DNA of 64,000 nt from Rhodobacteraceae bacterium IMCC1335. Lineage in GTDB: Bacteria > Pseudomonadota > Alphaproteobacteria > Rhodobacterales > Rhodobacteraceae. Of the stretch, positions 41,759-50,444 are shown in pieces (the stretch's first letter is position 1; every line of letters begins with the position of its first letter). The notes beneath the pieces are model-generated. The model worked only from the letters and a program-made list of their open reading frames with translations. It did not search any database and was not told the DNA's origin. Where the stretch lies: NCBI GenBank assembly GCA_039640495.1, contig CP046864.1, forward strand, positions 2,046,001 to 2,110,000. Reading direction: 5' to 3'. A program made the translations under genes and the position numbers.

Positions 41759-41950
41759 ATGTCTGCACATCGTGACTTCCTTCAGTTTGAAACTGTCCTT
41801 TCTTACTGCTTCACCAAAACGCGTAGTGATAACTATGACCAAGCAATGCACTATGGTCGGCTAAGCGGTTTCTTTACCAACGCTAATAAATTAACAGCGA
41901 CTGGAAGCCGTATGGCAGAGTTTTTATTTGATGATTGCAAAGCCGCATAA
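41759..41950 (+). CDS. Small hypothetical protein
   Basis: A 63-aa protein, MSAHRDFLQFETVLSYCF at the start, with an AGGAGATAAGCT ribosome-binding site ideally spaced before the ATG. No family recognised. The strong start signal is the main reason to believe it is expressed. Confidence 0.6.
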   Translation: MSAHRDFLQFETVLSYCFTKTRSDNYDQAMHYGRLSGFFTNANKLTATGSRMAEFLFDDCKAA

Positions 41951-42088
41951 CTGACTAAAAGCTCGAATACTTTGGATCGCTAGGCCACCCATCCGCTACG
42001 AGTGCAACGTAGTGACCCTACGTTTAGTTTGACCTAACTCCAGCATCAGATCACCTTTTAAATGGCCTACATTAAGAGGATGATACTG

Positions 42089-42352
42089 ATGAATTATGCA
42101 TTTCATATAGACTTGGGCGATATGGCCTATGAAACTTGGTACGAGATGTACACCAAGCCCGAGAGTGCTCAAAAGCGCGCAGGTTGGTGGGGGCCAGAAC
42201 ACATTGGGAAAAGCGGCCCAAGCAGCGTCGTTGTGCTGGCTCAAGTAAGTGATGAAGAAAAACTTACAGAACATATGAAGTTTGTTAGAGAAATGGCTTC
42301 AAAAATGGGTATGCACCATAAAATTTACAAGCTAGCGCCTGACAGCAGATAA
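42089..42352 (+). CDS. Small hypothetical protein
   Basis: An 87-aa soluble protein with YETWYEMYTKPESAQKRAGWWG and a charged C-terminus. The ATG at 42089 is chosen because AGAGGA lies 8 nt upstream; an earlier in-frame ATG at 42062 lacks one. Function unknown. Confidence 0.55.
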   Translation: MNYAFHIDLGDMAYETWYEMYTKPESAQKRAGWWGPEHIGKSGPSSVVVLAQVSDEEKLTEHMKFVREMASKMGMHHKIYKLAPDSR

Positions 42353-42529
42353 ATTTAATCGACGCTCGGATAATTTGGATCTCTAAGCCGATCATCGGCT
42401 CCAATAGTCGTGTCATATCCCAACACCACTTCCGATTGGATCGCGCCTGAGTGACAGCGGGGCCAGCATACAATTCGTTGCTATGCTGAGTTGCTAACTA
42501 TACGATTTTGTATGTGGGAGGTTATTTGC

Positions 42530-42754
42530 ATGACTGATGATGAAAAGCAGGCGCTCAGGAATTCAATCGCCGGCAAAAAAGTGTCCGAGATGACAGCACA
42601 AGAACGTGAGCTTTTTGATCAAGAGTTTCAGTATGGATTTAAAGATAAGCCTCAAAAAATAAAGCCTACCGATATAAAATCTGAACTACCCTCAAAGCCT
42701 AAAGATCTAACGATGGGATTTCTCAGCCGAATGAATTTAATCGTCAGAAAGTAA
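42530..42754 (+). CDS. Small hypothetical protein
   Basis: A 74-aa, strongly charged protein (MTDDEKQALRNSIAGKK at the start, VRK at the end). The ATG at 42530 follows GGGAGG with good spacing; the longer frame from 42491 is AT-rich leader. Last gene before attR. Function unknown. Confidence 0.55.
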   Translation: MTDDEKQALRNSIAGKKVSEMTAQERELFDQEFQYGFKDKPQKIKPTDIKSELPSKPKDLTMGFLSRMNLIVRK

Positions 42755-42837
42755 GTACATCAGCCCCCACAGCAGATAATAACGCGCCGACGCACAGGCG
42801 CGCACGCGTGCCAAAGTTTCAAACAATAATCAAGATT

Positions 42838-42860
42838 TGTGGGGGCGAATGTGGGGGCTA
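42838..42860 (+). promoter_or_regulatory. Right pair of arm-type repeats
   Basis: TGTGGGGGCGA (42838-42848) and TGTGGGGGCTA (42850-42860), with the same 12-bp period as the left pair at 35938-35960, 52 bp inside the attR core. Confidence 0.55.
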
Positions 42861-42912
42861 AAAAAACACATTATCACTAAATAATTGAAATATATTGTTA
42901 TTTAAAGAAAAC

Positions 42913-42927
42913 GTGGCGGAGGAGGTG
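42913..42927 (+). other. attR core within tRNA-Ser 3' end
   Basis: GTGGCGGAGGAGGTG, the second copy of the 15-bp core. It covers the CCA, discriminator and 3' acceptor strand of the tRNA on the minus strand, so integration keeps the tRNA intact. Confidence 0.75.
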
Positions 42928-43003
42928 GGATTCGAACCCACGGTAGACTTTCACCTACGTCGGTTTTCAAGACCGGTGCATTCAACCACTCTGCCACTCC
43001 TCC
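42914..43003 (-). tRNA. tRNA-Ser (anticodon TGA)
   Basis: A 90-nt gene with 5' acceptor GGAGGAG pairing with CTCCTCC before G-CCA, which is encoded. The anticodon stem-loop CGGTCTTGAAAACCG has anticodon TGA. A long variable arm of the class II type and GGTTCGAATCC (T arm) follow. It is the integration target of the element to its left. Confidence 0.96.
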
Positions 43004-43254
43004 GACCAAACCCGAATAGCTGGACAAGATTGATTCTAAAAGAGCCAATCTGAAATAAAACCGACTTTCCTAGCCGAATTGGCTCAAAATTAATATCATG
43101 GCGTCATCTGACCCCAAAACCTTCATTGCCATGCGACGTATATATTTGCGCGACTCAAAAACAACCAATTCTTCTAAAAGATTAACCCAATGAGCTACCA
43201 ACCGGCATTGAAACTTCAACATTAACCGATAAACTGTAAATAACGCATATCAGT
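43004..43254. other. Noncoding gap, tRNA to dacA-like gene
   Basis: About 250 bp holding the divergent promoters of the tRNA and the dacA-tmk-holB operon. I could not fix promoter boxes with confidence. Confidence 0.4.
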
Positions 43255-44463
43255 ATGGGCAGAATGATGTTTTGGCGGTTTTCGGCAGATCAACGTAAAA
43301 GGAGAGGGGTAATTACATGTTTTATGTTCTGCATCTGCGCGTTAATAGGGCAGGTAGCCTGGTCATTTGATACCAAAGCCAAAGCCGCCTACGCGATTGA
43401 TTTAACCAGCGGCTCGGTGCTGCTGTCAAAAAACTCAGAAACGCCCTTGCCGCCGGCTTCTATGTCAAAACTGATGACGCTTTATATGGCATTCGAGTTT
43501 ATTCGGGCGGGCCGTTTAAGCCTTGATGAAAAGCTCCCCGTTTCTGAACATGCGGCTGGCTATGGTGGCTCAACAATGTTTCTGGATACATCCGATCGCG
43601 TCACGGTGGAAGATCTCTTGCGCGGGATTATTGTGTTATCTGGAAATGATGCCTGCGCGGTCATCGCCGAAGCCCTATCGCCCGATGGAACCGAAGCGGG
43701 CTTTGCCACTATGATGACGCAGCGCGCGAAACAACTTGGAATGAAACAGTCAACTTTTACAAATTCCAATGGGTGGCCACAGATCGGACACGCGATGAGC
43801 GCACATGATCTAGTCCTTTTAGCAGCTACTCTGATCAAAGATTTTCCAGAATTCTATCCGCTTTTCGCCGAACAACGCTTTGAATTTGATGGAAGAGCCC
43901 CTGCCAATACGCAAAACCGGAACCCTTTGTTGAAATTGCAGATCGGAGCTGACGGGTTAAAAACGGGTCATACAGAAGAAGCCGGATATGGGCTTGTAGG
44001 ATCGGCCATACAGGGCGAACGCCGTATTGTGTTTGCGCTTTCAGGCTTGGGGTCGGCGCGCGAGCGTGCGGAGGAAGCAGAAGCGATGGTGAATTGGGCC
44101 TTCCGGCAATTCTCGCTGCGCCCCCTAAGCTCGAAAGGTACCCCGCTGGCATCGGCGCCAGTTTGGAATGGCAGCGAAAAATCAGTTGCTTTGGCTTTAA
44201 ACAAAGACCTTCAAGTTTTGGTGCCCATTATGAGCAAAGACAGCTTGGCGTTGCGGATTGAGTATAATGGACCTATCCCCGCCCCCATTAAACAGGGCGA
44301 TAAAATAGCGGATCTGATCGTTTCATCTGACGGTTTACTCGATAGCCGCTACGATCTTTTCGCGGTAACTTCAATACCAGTTGGTGGGTTTTCTGCACGG
44401 CTGAGGACTGCGGCGATTACGCTGAAAAATATGCTGATCGACGGTCCAGAGGCGGCATTTTGA
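43255..44463 (+). CDS. D-alanyl-D-alanine carboxypeptidase (PBP5/6 family)
   Basis: A 402-aa low-molecular-weight penicillin-binding protein that trims the terminal D-Ala from peptidoglycan stem peptides in the periplasm. It has an N-terminal signal/anchor (about 19-38), catalytic SMSK (Ser near 69 in LPPASMSKLMTLY), SGND (near 129) and KTGH (near 240), then a C-terminal beta-rich PBP5 domain and an amphipathic end. Its TGA overlaps the TTG start of tmk. Confidence 0.94.
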   Translation: MGRMMFWRFSADQRKRRGVITCFMFCICALIGQVAWSFDTKAKAAYAIDLTSGSVLLSKNSETPLPPASMSKLMTLYMAFEFIRAGRLSLDEKLPVSEHAAGYGGSTMFLDTSDRVTVEDLLRGIIVLSGNDACAVIAEALSPDGTEAGFATMMTQRAKQLGMKQSTFTNSNGWPQIGHAMSAHDLVLLAATLIKDFPEFYPLFAEQRFEFDGRAPANTQNRNPLLKLQIGADGLKTGHTEEAGYGLVGSAIQGERRIVFALSGLGSARERAEEAEAMVNWAFRQFSLRPLSSKGTPLASAPVWNGSEKSVALALNKDLQVLVPIMSKDSLALRIEYNGPIPAPIKQGDKIADLIVSSDGLLDSRYDLFAVTSIPVGGFSARLRTAAITLKNMLIDGPEAAF

Positions 44464-45086
44464 ACTATCCCGGCCGTTTCATCACGTTTGAGGGCATAGA
44501 CGGGTCTGGCAAATCAACGCAAACCAAGCTTTTGGCGGCGCGCTTGCAAGACGAAGGATTTGACATCATTTTAACCCGAGAACCCGGTGGCTCAGAAGGT
44601 GCCGAAGAAATTCGCGATCTGGTTCTGCAAGGGGCAACCGACAGATGGTCAGCTGAAACCGAAATACTATTATTTACCGCGGCCCGGCGCGATCACATCG
44701 AACGAACGATTTTACCCGCGCTAGCCCAAGGCAAAATTGTCATCTGCGATCGCTTTGCAGATTCAACCCGCATGTATCAAGGTATAAGCCGGGGAAATCT
44801 GCGGGCGCTCGTGGATCAGTTGCACCATCTTATGATCCCTTATGATCCCGATATTACGATTTTAATCGATATGGATCCGGAAATCGGATTGAAACGGGCG
44901 AAAGCGCGCGCAACATCAGAGGAACGCTTTGAAGATTTTGGTCTTGATCTGCAAAAACGCATGCGCAGCGGATTTTTAGAGTTAGCGCGTGAATTTGACA
45001 CGCGTATCGCAGTTGTGAACGGCAATCGCGATATCCCAGAACTGGCAGAAACCATATATCAACGCGTTAAATTGGCCTTCTCATGA
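44460..45086 (+). CDS. tmk: Thymidylate kinase
   Basis: A 208-aa enzyme that phosphorylates dTMP to dTDP. P-loop GIDGSGKSTQTK is near 11, the DR(F/Y) motif CDRFADSTRMYQG near 98, and a lid region ARATSEERFEDFG near 147. The TTG start at 44460 overlaps the upstream stop by 3 nt, and its own stop overlaps holB by 4 nt. The unusual start codon fits coupled translation. Confidence 0.95.
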   Translation: MNYPGRFITFEGIDGSGKSTQTKLLAARLQDEGFDIILTREPGGSEGAEEIRDLVLQGATDRWSAETEILLFTAARRDHIERTILPALAQGKIVICDRFADSTRMYQGISRGNLRALVDQLHHLMIPYDPDITILIDMDPEIGLKRAKARATSEERFEDFGLDLQKRMRSGFLELAREFDTRIAVVNGNRDIPELAETIYQRVKLAFS

Positions 45087-46219
45087 AGGATCTTGAGCCC
45101 CTGCCTCTGTCGGATCAAATTTCAGGGGCGCCGCATCCTTCTGAAGCCATAGAAATTTTTGGTCAGGATAGCGCTCAACAACAATTTTTAGAGGCTTTTG
45201 ACAGAGGCCGTTTGCATCACGCGTGGTTGTTAAGCGGCCCACGCGGCATTGGCAAAGCAACGCTTGTTTGGAAAATTGCCAAATTCCTGCTCACAACGCC
45301 AGATCCGCTCGCCCATGACGGCCTGTTTGGCGCGATGTGCCAAAACGTATCTAAATTGGAAACACCACCAGATCACCCAGCCCTGCCCCGTATAATGGCC
45401 GGTTCAGAGCCGACGCTTTACGTGCTTAGACGCAGCTATGATGAAAAGCGCAAACGCTTTAAACAAAATATTACGGTTGATGATGTGCGCAGCCTAAAAA
45501 GCTTTTTTGGCCTGTCAGCGGCCGATGGTGGCGCACGCGTGGTTATAATTGATGCCGCCGATGATATGACGGGCAGCGCCGCCAATGCGCTGTTAAAAAT
45601 GCTGGAAGAGCCACCCAAAAACGCCTTTTTGTTTTTGATCAGCCATCAACCGGCCGCCCTCTTACCAACCCTGCGCTCGCGCTGCCGAGAGCTGCGCCTC
45701 TTTGCCTTATCCCAAGATATGGTGCAGCAAGCTCTGACCCAGGCAAAAATCCACCTTTCTGAAGAACAAAGCCCACTCATCACCCGCCTCTCTGCAGGGT
45801 CAGCCGGTCAAGCAATCCGTTTGGCACAGCTTGACGGAGATGCGCTTTACAGCGCTCTAATTTCCACTCTGCACACTTTACCTAATCTGAACCAAAGCAC
45901 CGCTTTAAAATTAGCTGAAAGCTTTGCAGGGCAAGCAAATTCAGAGCGTTTTGATTTGTTGATCGACCTTATCGACTATATTTTAGGGCAAACTGCGAAA
46001 ACCTCGCTTATCCCGCCGGATCCCGATGCCGATCCTACAGCTCTTGATCAAAAGCTGTTCACAAAACTTAATAAAGGATCAATAAGCGCCCGTAAATGGG
46101 CCCTCGTGCAACAAGATATTTCGCAACGAATGCTGCATGGAAAGGCGGTCAACCTTGACCCGGTGACATTGATCCTAGATATGTTCTTCAAGATAGAAAA
46201 ATGTGCTGCAGCATTGTAA
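45083..46219 (+). CDS. holB: DNA polymerase III delta' subunit
   Basis: A 378-aa clamp-loader subunit. HHAWLLSGPRGIGKATLVWKIA is the degenerate P-loop region, VDDVRSLKSFFGLSA and VVIIDAADDMTGSAANALLKMLEEPP the Walker B and SRC-side helix. LPTLRSRCRELRL carries the SRC motif. Cluster tmk-holB-tatD is widely conserved. Confidence 0.94.
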   Translation: MKDLEPLPLSDQISGAPHPSEAIEIFGQDSAQQQFLEAFDRGRLHHAWLLSGPRGIGKATLVWKIAKFLLTTPDPLAHDGLFGAMCQNVSKLETPPDHPALPRIMAGSEPTLYVLRRSYDEKRKRFKQNITVDDVRSLKSFFGLSAADGGARVVIIDAADDMTGSAANALLKMLEEPPKNAFLFLISHQPAALLPTLRSRCRELRLFALSQDMVQQALTQAKIHLSEEQSPLITRLSAGSAGQAIRLAQLDGDALYSALISTLHTLPNLNQSTALKLAESFAGQANSERFDLLIDLIDYILGQTAKTSLIPPDPDADPTALDQKLFTKLNKGSISARKWALVQQDISQRMLHGKAVNLDPVTLILDMFFKIEKCAAAL

Positions 46220-46235
46220 GAGCCAAAGGCCGTGA

Positions 46236-47042
46236 ATGAACATACCCCCCGCGATCACTGATAGCCATTGCCATCTGGATTTTCCAGATTTCGCCGATGA
46301 GCTTGATTCTATAATAAGCCGAGCGCAGGCCGCGGGCGTGCATCGCATCGTCACGATTTGCACGAAGTTGCAGAATGAACCTTCTGTGCGCGCTATCGCA
46401 GAGCGATATGCGCCCGTTTTTTATGCGGCGGGCATTCATCCGATGAGCGCAGCAGATGAACCTTTGGTCACGCTTAATGAACTGCTCGCGCTTTGTGAGC
46501 ACAAAAAAATGATAGGGATCGGGGAAACAGGGCTTGATTATTATTATTCAAGCGACAGCGCAAAGATTCAAAAAGCCTCGCTTTTGGTGCATATACGCGC
46601 AGCGCAACAAAGCGGATTGCCCTTGATTATCCACGCCCGTGCAGCGGATGAAGAGATCGCTGACATTTTGAGCGCTGAGTATAAAAATGCGCCCTATTCT
46701 TGTGTAATGCATTGTTTTTCCTCTGGCGAAACCTTGGCGCGCAGATGTTTGGATTTGGGGTTTTACCTGTCACTTTCTGGAATCACAGCCTTCCCCAAAA
46801 GCGATCAATTGCGGGCAATTTTTAAATTGGCGCCGCAAGAGCGGCTTTTGGTGGAAACCGACAGCCCCTATTTGGCGCCGCCACCCCATCGTGGCAGGCG
46901 CAATGAACCTGCATATGTGGCGCTTACCGCCCGCGCGGCGGCGGATTTTTTTGGACAAGACTATGCTGCATTTGCCTCGCAGGTTGAGAAAAATTTCAAC
47001 CAACTTTTTGCAAAAGCTGCCGCCTATGAGGCCAAGCAATGA
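46236..47042 (+). CDS. TatD family metal-dependent deoxyribonuclease
   Basis: A 268-aa TIM-barrel hydrolase. DSHCHLDFPDF carries the first metal His pair, GIGETGLDYYY the Glu, PLIIHARAADEE and VMHCFSSG further metal ligands, and LLVETDSPYLAPPPHRG the C-terminal Asp. It starts 16 nt after holB and overlaps the next gene by 4 nt. Confidence 0.94.
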   Translation: MNIPPAITDSHCHLDFPDFADELDSIISRAQAAGVHRIVTICTKLQNEPSVRAIAERYAPVFYAAGIHPMSAADEPLVTLNELLALCEHKKMIGIGETGLDYYYSSDSAKIQKASLLVHIRAAQQSGLPLIIHARAADEEIADILSAEYKNAPYSCVMHCFSSGETLARRCLDLGFYLSLSGITAFPKSDQLRAIFKLAPQERLLVETDSPYLAPPPHRGRRNEPAYVALTARAAADFFGQDYAAFASQVEKNFNQLFAKAAAYEAKQ

Positions 47043-47839
47043 CAGAACAGTTACGGTTTCGAATTTTGGGATGCGGGTCCTCGGGCGGGGTGCCGCGGCT
47101 TGGCGGGAATTGGGGGGCTTGCGATCCCAATAATCCCAAAAATATCCGAACGCGCTGCTCGCTTTTGGTTGAGCGCCAAGGTGAAAATGGCCGAACACAA
47201 GTGCTGATTGACACCTCACCGGATATGCGCGCGCAGCTTTTACAGGCGCAAGTGGGCCGTTTGGATGCGGTGCTCTATACGCATGACCACGCCGATCATG
47301 TGCACGGGCTGGATGATTTGCGTATGATTGTGTTTAACCGGCGCAGCCGCCTACCCGTTTGGGCCAACAAAGTCACAAGTGCCGGCCTGCTCAGTCGCTT
47401 TTCCTATGCGTTCAAACAACCTGAGGGCTCTGCCTACCCTCCCATTTTGCAGCTCAATCACATCGAAGGGCCTGTGCAAGTTGATGGCGCAGGCGGTCAG
47501 ATTGAATTCACGCCGTTTGAAGTTGCGCATGGGCAAATCACTGCATTGGGGTTTCGGATCGGTCCCGTGGCTTATCTGCCCGATGTTTCAACCATGCCAC
47601 CTGCCGCGTGGGAGGCTCTGGCCGGCATTGACTGCTGGATCCTGGACGCGTTGCGCCGCGATCCGCACCCCTCACATTCCCACTTGGCCCAAAGTGTTGA
47701 GTGGATCAATCAATCAGGCGTTGCCCGCGCCGTTTTAACCAATATGCACAATGATTTAGATTATGCCACCTTGCAGGCTGAGCTTCCCAAACATATTCTG
47801 CCCGCCTTTGACGGGATGGTTCTTTCCTATGATCTTTGA
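47039..47839 (+). CDS. MBL-fold metallohydrolase (PhnP-like)
   Basis: A 266-aa beta-lactamase-fold phosphodiesterase-like enzyme. LGCGSSGGVPRLGG is the N-terminal signature, YTHDHADHVHGLDDL the HxHxDH metal-binding motif, with later His ligands FEVAHGQ and DPHPSHSH. It belongs to the same operon as tatD (overlapping ATGA). The substrate is likely a cyclic or phosphodiester metabolite; exact role unknown. Confidence 0.92.
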   Translation: MTEQLRFRILGCGSSGGVPRLGGNWGACDPNNPKNIRTRCSLLVERQGENGRTQVLIDTSPDMRAQLLQAQVGRLDAVLYTHDHADHVHGLDDLRMIVFNRRSRLPVWANKVTSAGLLSRFSYAFKQPEGSAYPPILQLNHIEGPVQVDGAGGQIEFTPFEVAHGQITALGFRIGPVAYLPDVSTMPPAAWEALAGIDCWILDALRRDPHPSHSHLAQSVEWINQSGVARAVLTNMHNDLDYATLQAELPKHILPAFDGMVLSYDL

Positions 47840-47857
47840 TCTCGTTAAGCCCCAGCC

Positions 47858-48787
47858 ATGCACGCGTTAATAGAAGTTATTTTTCCAGTTTTTTTGGTCA
47901 TTGGGTTCGGCTATGCCGCCGTCTGGGCAGGCTTTTTTTCTACAGAGTCTGTTGATGGATTGATGCGTTTCACGCAGAATTTTGCAATCCCATGCCTTTT
48001 ATTTGGTGCGATCGCCTCGCTTGATTTGAGTCAAGTTTTTGATTTTGCGCTTCTGTTTAGCTTTTACAGTGGCGCAACGGTTTGTTTTCTGGCTGGATTA
48101 TTTGGAGCAAGGCTTTTGTTCCAGCGGCCCTGGGAAGATTGCGTTGCCATTGGCTTTTGCTGTCTGTTTTCCAATTCTCTCATGCTTGGCTTGGCGATTA
48201 CCGAACGCGCCTATGGCACGGCTGCATTGACCTCAAATTACGCGATCGTCGCCTTGCACGCCCCTTTTTGTTACTGCCTTGGCATCTTAACTATGGAAAT
48301 TGTACGCAACCGGCAGAAATCGGTCTTGCCCGTTGTAAAAAGCGTTTTTATCGCCATGTTCAAAAACGCCCTTTTTCTGGGCATTTTGGTCGGCTTTGCC
48401 GTCAATTTTCTAAAGGTTCCGCTTCCCAGCCCTGTCACCGAGGCCGTTGATATGTTGGTTCAAGCCGCGCTACCGGCAGCGCTGTTCGGGATGGGAGGCG
48501 TTTTGTACCAATACCGGCCTGAAGGCGATACAGGGCCAATTTTATGGGTTTTGGCGGTGGCCTTGCTGCTGCATCCCTCTTTGGTTTGGATAAGCGGGCA
48601 AGCCCTGTCACTTGATCAAGCGGGGCTGCGCTCGGCTGTGTTAACCAGCGCGATGGCTCCTGGCATCAACAGCTATGTCTTTGCCAATATGTATGGGGCT
48701 GCCCGACGCGTGGCAGCCTCGGCGGTCTTATTCAGTACCTCAGCCTCTATCATTACCGTCTGGGGCTGGTTGTATTTTTTGCCGTAA
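47858..48787 (+). CDS. AEC family transporter (auxin efflux carrier type)
   Basis: A 309-aa inner-membrane permease with ten predicted helices in two halves of five. FTQNFAIPCLLFGAIAS in the first half and the GINSYVFANMYGA-type segment in the second match the AEC family. Members export or import small organic acids such as malonate or malate. Starts 18 nt after the hydrolase. Confidence 0.9.
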   Translation: MHALIEVIFPVFLVIGFGYAAVWAGFFSTESVDGLMRFTQNFAIPCLLFGAIASLDLSQVFDFALLFSFYSGATVCFLAGLFGARLLFQRPWEDCVAIGFCCLFSNSLMLGLAITERAYGTAALTSNYAIVALHAPFCYCLGILTMEIVRNRQKSVLPVVKSVFIAMFKNALFLGILVGFAVNFLKVPLPSPVTEAVDMLVQAALPAALFGMGGVLYQYRPEGDTGPILWVLAVALLLHPSLVWISGQALSLDQAGLRSAVLTSAMAPGINSYVFANMYGAARRVAASAVLFSTSASIITVWGWLYFLP

Positions 48788-48893
48788 AACATCTGATCAT
48801 TATGCATATTTTTCAATATGAAATGATTAGAATACAGCCTAGGCTGTGGCGGATGAATATGACAATATCAACCACAAAAGCTACCGGATTCTC

Positions 48894-49313
48894 ATGACTG
48901 CACAACACATATATGGCCGTTACCACGTTTCTCCACAAATCGATATTGCGGATGTTGATGATTTAAAAAAGGCCGGTTTCACGACGATAATCTGCAACCG
49001 ACCAGATTTTGAAGTTCCTCTAGAAGTGCAATCCGAAGTTATAAAAGTCGCAGTTGAAGCGGCCGGAATGCGGTTTGAAGTGCTACCGCTGAGCAGCCAC
49101 AGCATGGACCAGGAAACCATTGCCCATCAAGTTGAATTGATAGAGCAATCACAAGGGCCCGTTCTGGCCTATTGTGCCTCTGGAACACGGTGCACGATCA
49201 TCTGGGCCTTATCACAAGCGGGTCAGCGCGACGCAGACGAAATTTTATCATTAACCGCACAAGCGGGCTATCCATTGGACGGGCTACGGCCTTATCTTAG
49301 CAAAAGCGCATAG
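48894..49313 (+). CDS. DUF442/TIGR01244 family phosphatase-like protein
   Basis: About 139 residues of a protein tyrosine phosphatase-like fold. VSPQIDIADVDDLKKAGFTT leads to ICNRPDFE, and the P-loop is YCASGTRCT with Cys and Arg of the CxxxxR motif. Such domains are found alone or fused to persulfide dioxygenases (Blh type). ATG 48894 is chosen; a GTG 48 nt earlier would add 16 residues. Confidence 0.85.
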   Translation: MTAQHIYGRYHVSPQIDIADVDDLKKAGFTTIICNRPDFEVPLEVQSEVIKVAVEAAGMRFEVLPLSSHSMDQETIAHQVELIEQSQGPVLAYCASGTRCTIIWALSQAGQRDADEILSLTAQAGYPLDGLRPYLSKSA

Positions 49314-49401
49314 CCATAAAGCCACGCTGGGTTTTGCTCCAACAGCAGGTTAGATGGCCTTTTGCTTGCGTTTCAAAACCGAAGGCAAATACAAAACCCG
49401 C

Positions 49402-50388
49402 TCAAACTTTGCCTTCATTTTCCCCGTCCTGCGTTTCATTGCCACTTGGCTGCGCCCCCTTCAGCGACTCAACCTGCTCAGGAGGCGATGCAGGCCCAGT
49501 AAGCTCAGTTTCGAGGGTATTTAAAACGACTGCCCGCCGCAGCCCTATTTTCCCTAACTTTACCGGCAGAGGCGCAGCGCCCCCCTCGGGCCGAAGCAAG
49601 GCATTGTCAAAAACCGTTTGAGGAAGGGGTAAGATCGTGCCTTTCTGCCATTTTTCAAGCGCATTCCAAGGTATTAAAAAGCGGTGTAGCTCTGCGCGTA
49701 AATTTGCCTGTAGCGACATCAAATCGGTTTGCACGCCCAGCTTTAAACCTTCGCCCTTTTGCATCACCGAACCCAAGCTCATTATTTCGCAGGGAACCGC
49801 AACCATAATCACTAAATTATCGGCGACATTTTCAACCGAAAAACTGATTTGAAATGTCGTGAAATGAGAACTGCTTAACCACAAACACAAAGCGTCTGGA
49901 TCCTGTGCGGGAAACCTCACGCGCAATCCTTTCAAAGCTTCTTGCAAGCGCACAGAAAGCCCTTTCAGCGACATTGATCGCAAAACCTCATCTATGAAGG
50001 GGGCAACCAACGCAAAATCAGTGCGCGTTGAGGTGCGTCCGCGTGCCAAAGCATGCCCCAAAACGCGCCCCAATGTTTGGATTTCGATCAAACATCTGAG
50101 CGCAGTACCATTCAAGGCCGCAAAACCTAACGTCTCATCGTCGCCTTTTAAAGCTGTAATTAGAACAAAATCCTTTAAAGCTATAGCGATATCCTGCGCT
50201 AAAAGCAGCTGCGAGTCGTGATGCGCTGGACGCAGCGCTAAGTTCATCTGCCCGAGTGCTGATTTGGCGAAAGAGATTTGCAAACCTTCACTGATGATCC
50301 GGTGGACCTGCTTTCCTTGTGGACGCGCTAAGCTGGCTTTTTGGCGCAATATATTAGCGGCTCTCTCGATCGCGCTTTTCCTAAGCAA
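49402..50388 (-). CDS. FliM/FliN (SPOA) family flagellar switch-like protein
   Basis: A 328-aa protein with a FliM-like middle and a C-terminal surface-presentation-of-antigens domain. LQANLRAELHRFLIPWNALEKWQKGTILPLP corresponds to the SPOA start (L-x-EL-GxxxLxL). The Pro/Glu/Gln-rich tail (about 290-328) is atypical. It lies away from flagellar genes, directly after the histidine kinase. Likely a C-ring component or paralogue; not certain. Confidence 0.65.
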   Translation of the reverse strand: MLRKSAIERAANILRQKASLARPQGKQVHRIISEGLQISFAKSALGQMNLALRPAHHDSQLLLAQDIAIALKDFVLITALKGDDETLGFAALNGTALRCLIEIQTLGRVLGHALARGRTSTRTDFALVAPFIDEVLRSMSLKGLSVRLQEALKGLRVRFPAQDPDALCLWLSSSHFTTFQISFSVENVADNLVIMVAVPCEIMSLGSVMQKGEGLKLGVQTDLMSLQANLRAELHRFLIPWNALEKWQKGTILPLPQTVFDNALLRPEGGAAPLPVKLGKIGLRRAVVLNTLETELTGPASPPEQVESLKGAQPSGNETQDGENEGKV

Positions 50389-50444
50389 GATGCCGTTTCC
50401 GACCCTGTGAGAAAGCTTTAGCCTATTGATGCTTAAAATTTCCT

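Larger units (their letters stand above)
35804..42927 (+). mobile_element. 7.1 kb tRNA-Ser-integrated element (int, AlpA, primase-helicase)
   Basis: Bounded by a 15-bp direct repeat, GTGGCGGAGGAGGTG, at 35804-35818 and at 42913-42927. The right copy lies in the 3' end of tRNA-Ser. Inside are a tyrosine integrase, a small unknown protein, an AlpA-like regulator, a second small protein, a primase-helicase, a secreted protease-like cargo, a terminase-like remnant and small genes. The layout resembles compact phage satellites or integrative elements. No capsid, tail or conjugation genes are present. Confidence 0.78.

Noticed and set aside
43255..48787. The dacA-tmk-holB-tatD block as part of the island
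   Set aside because: It is a conserved core-genome operon with overlapping genes and normal composition. The island ends at the tRNA-Ser gene.
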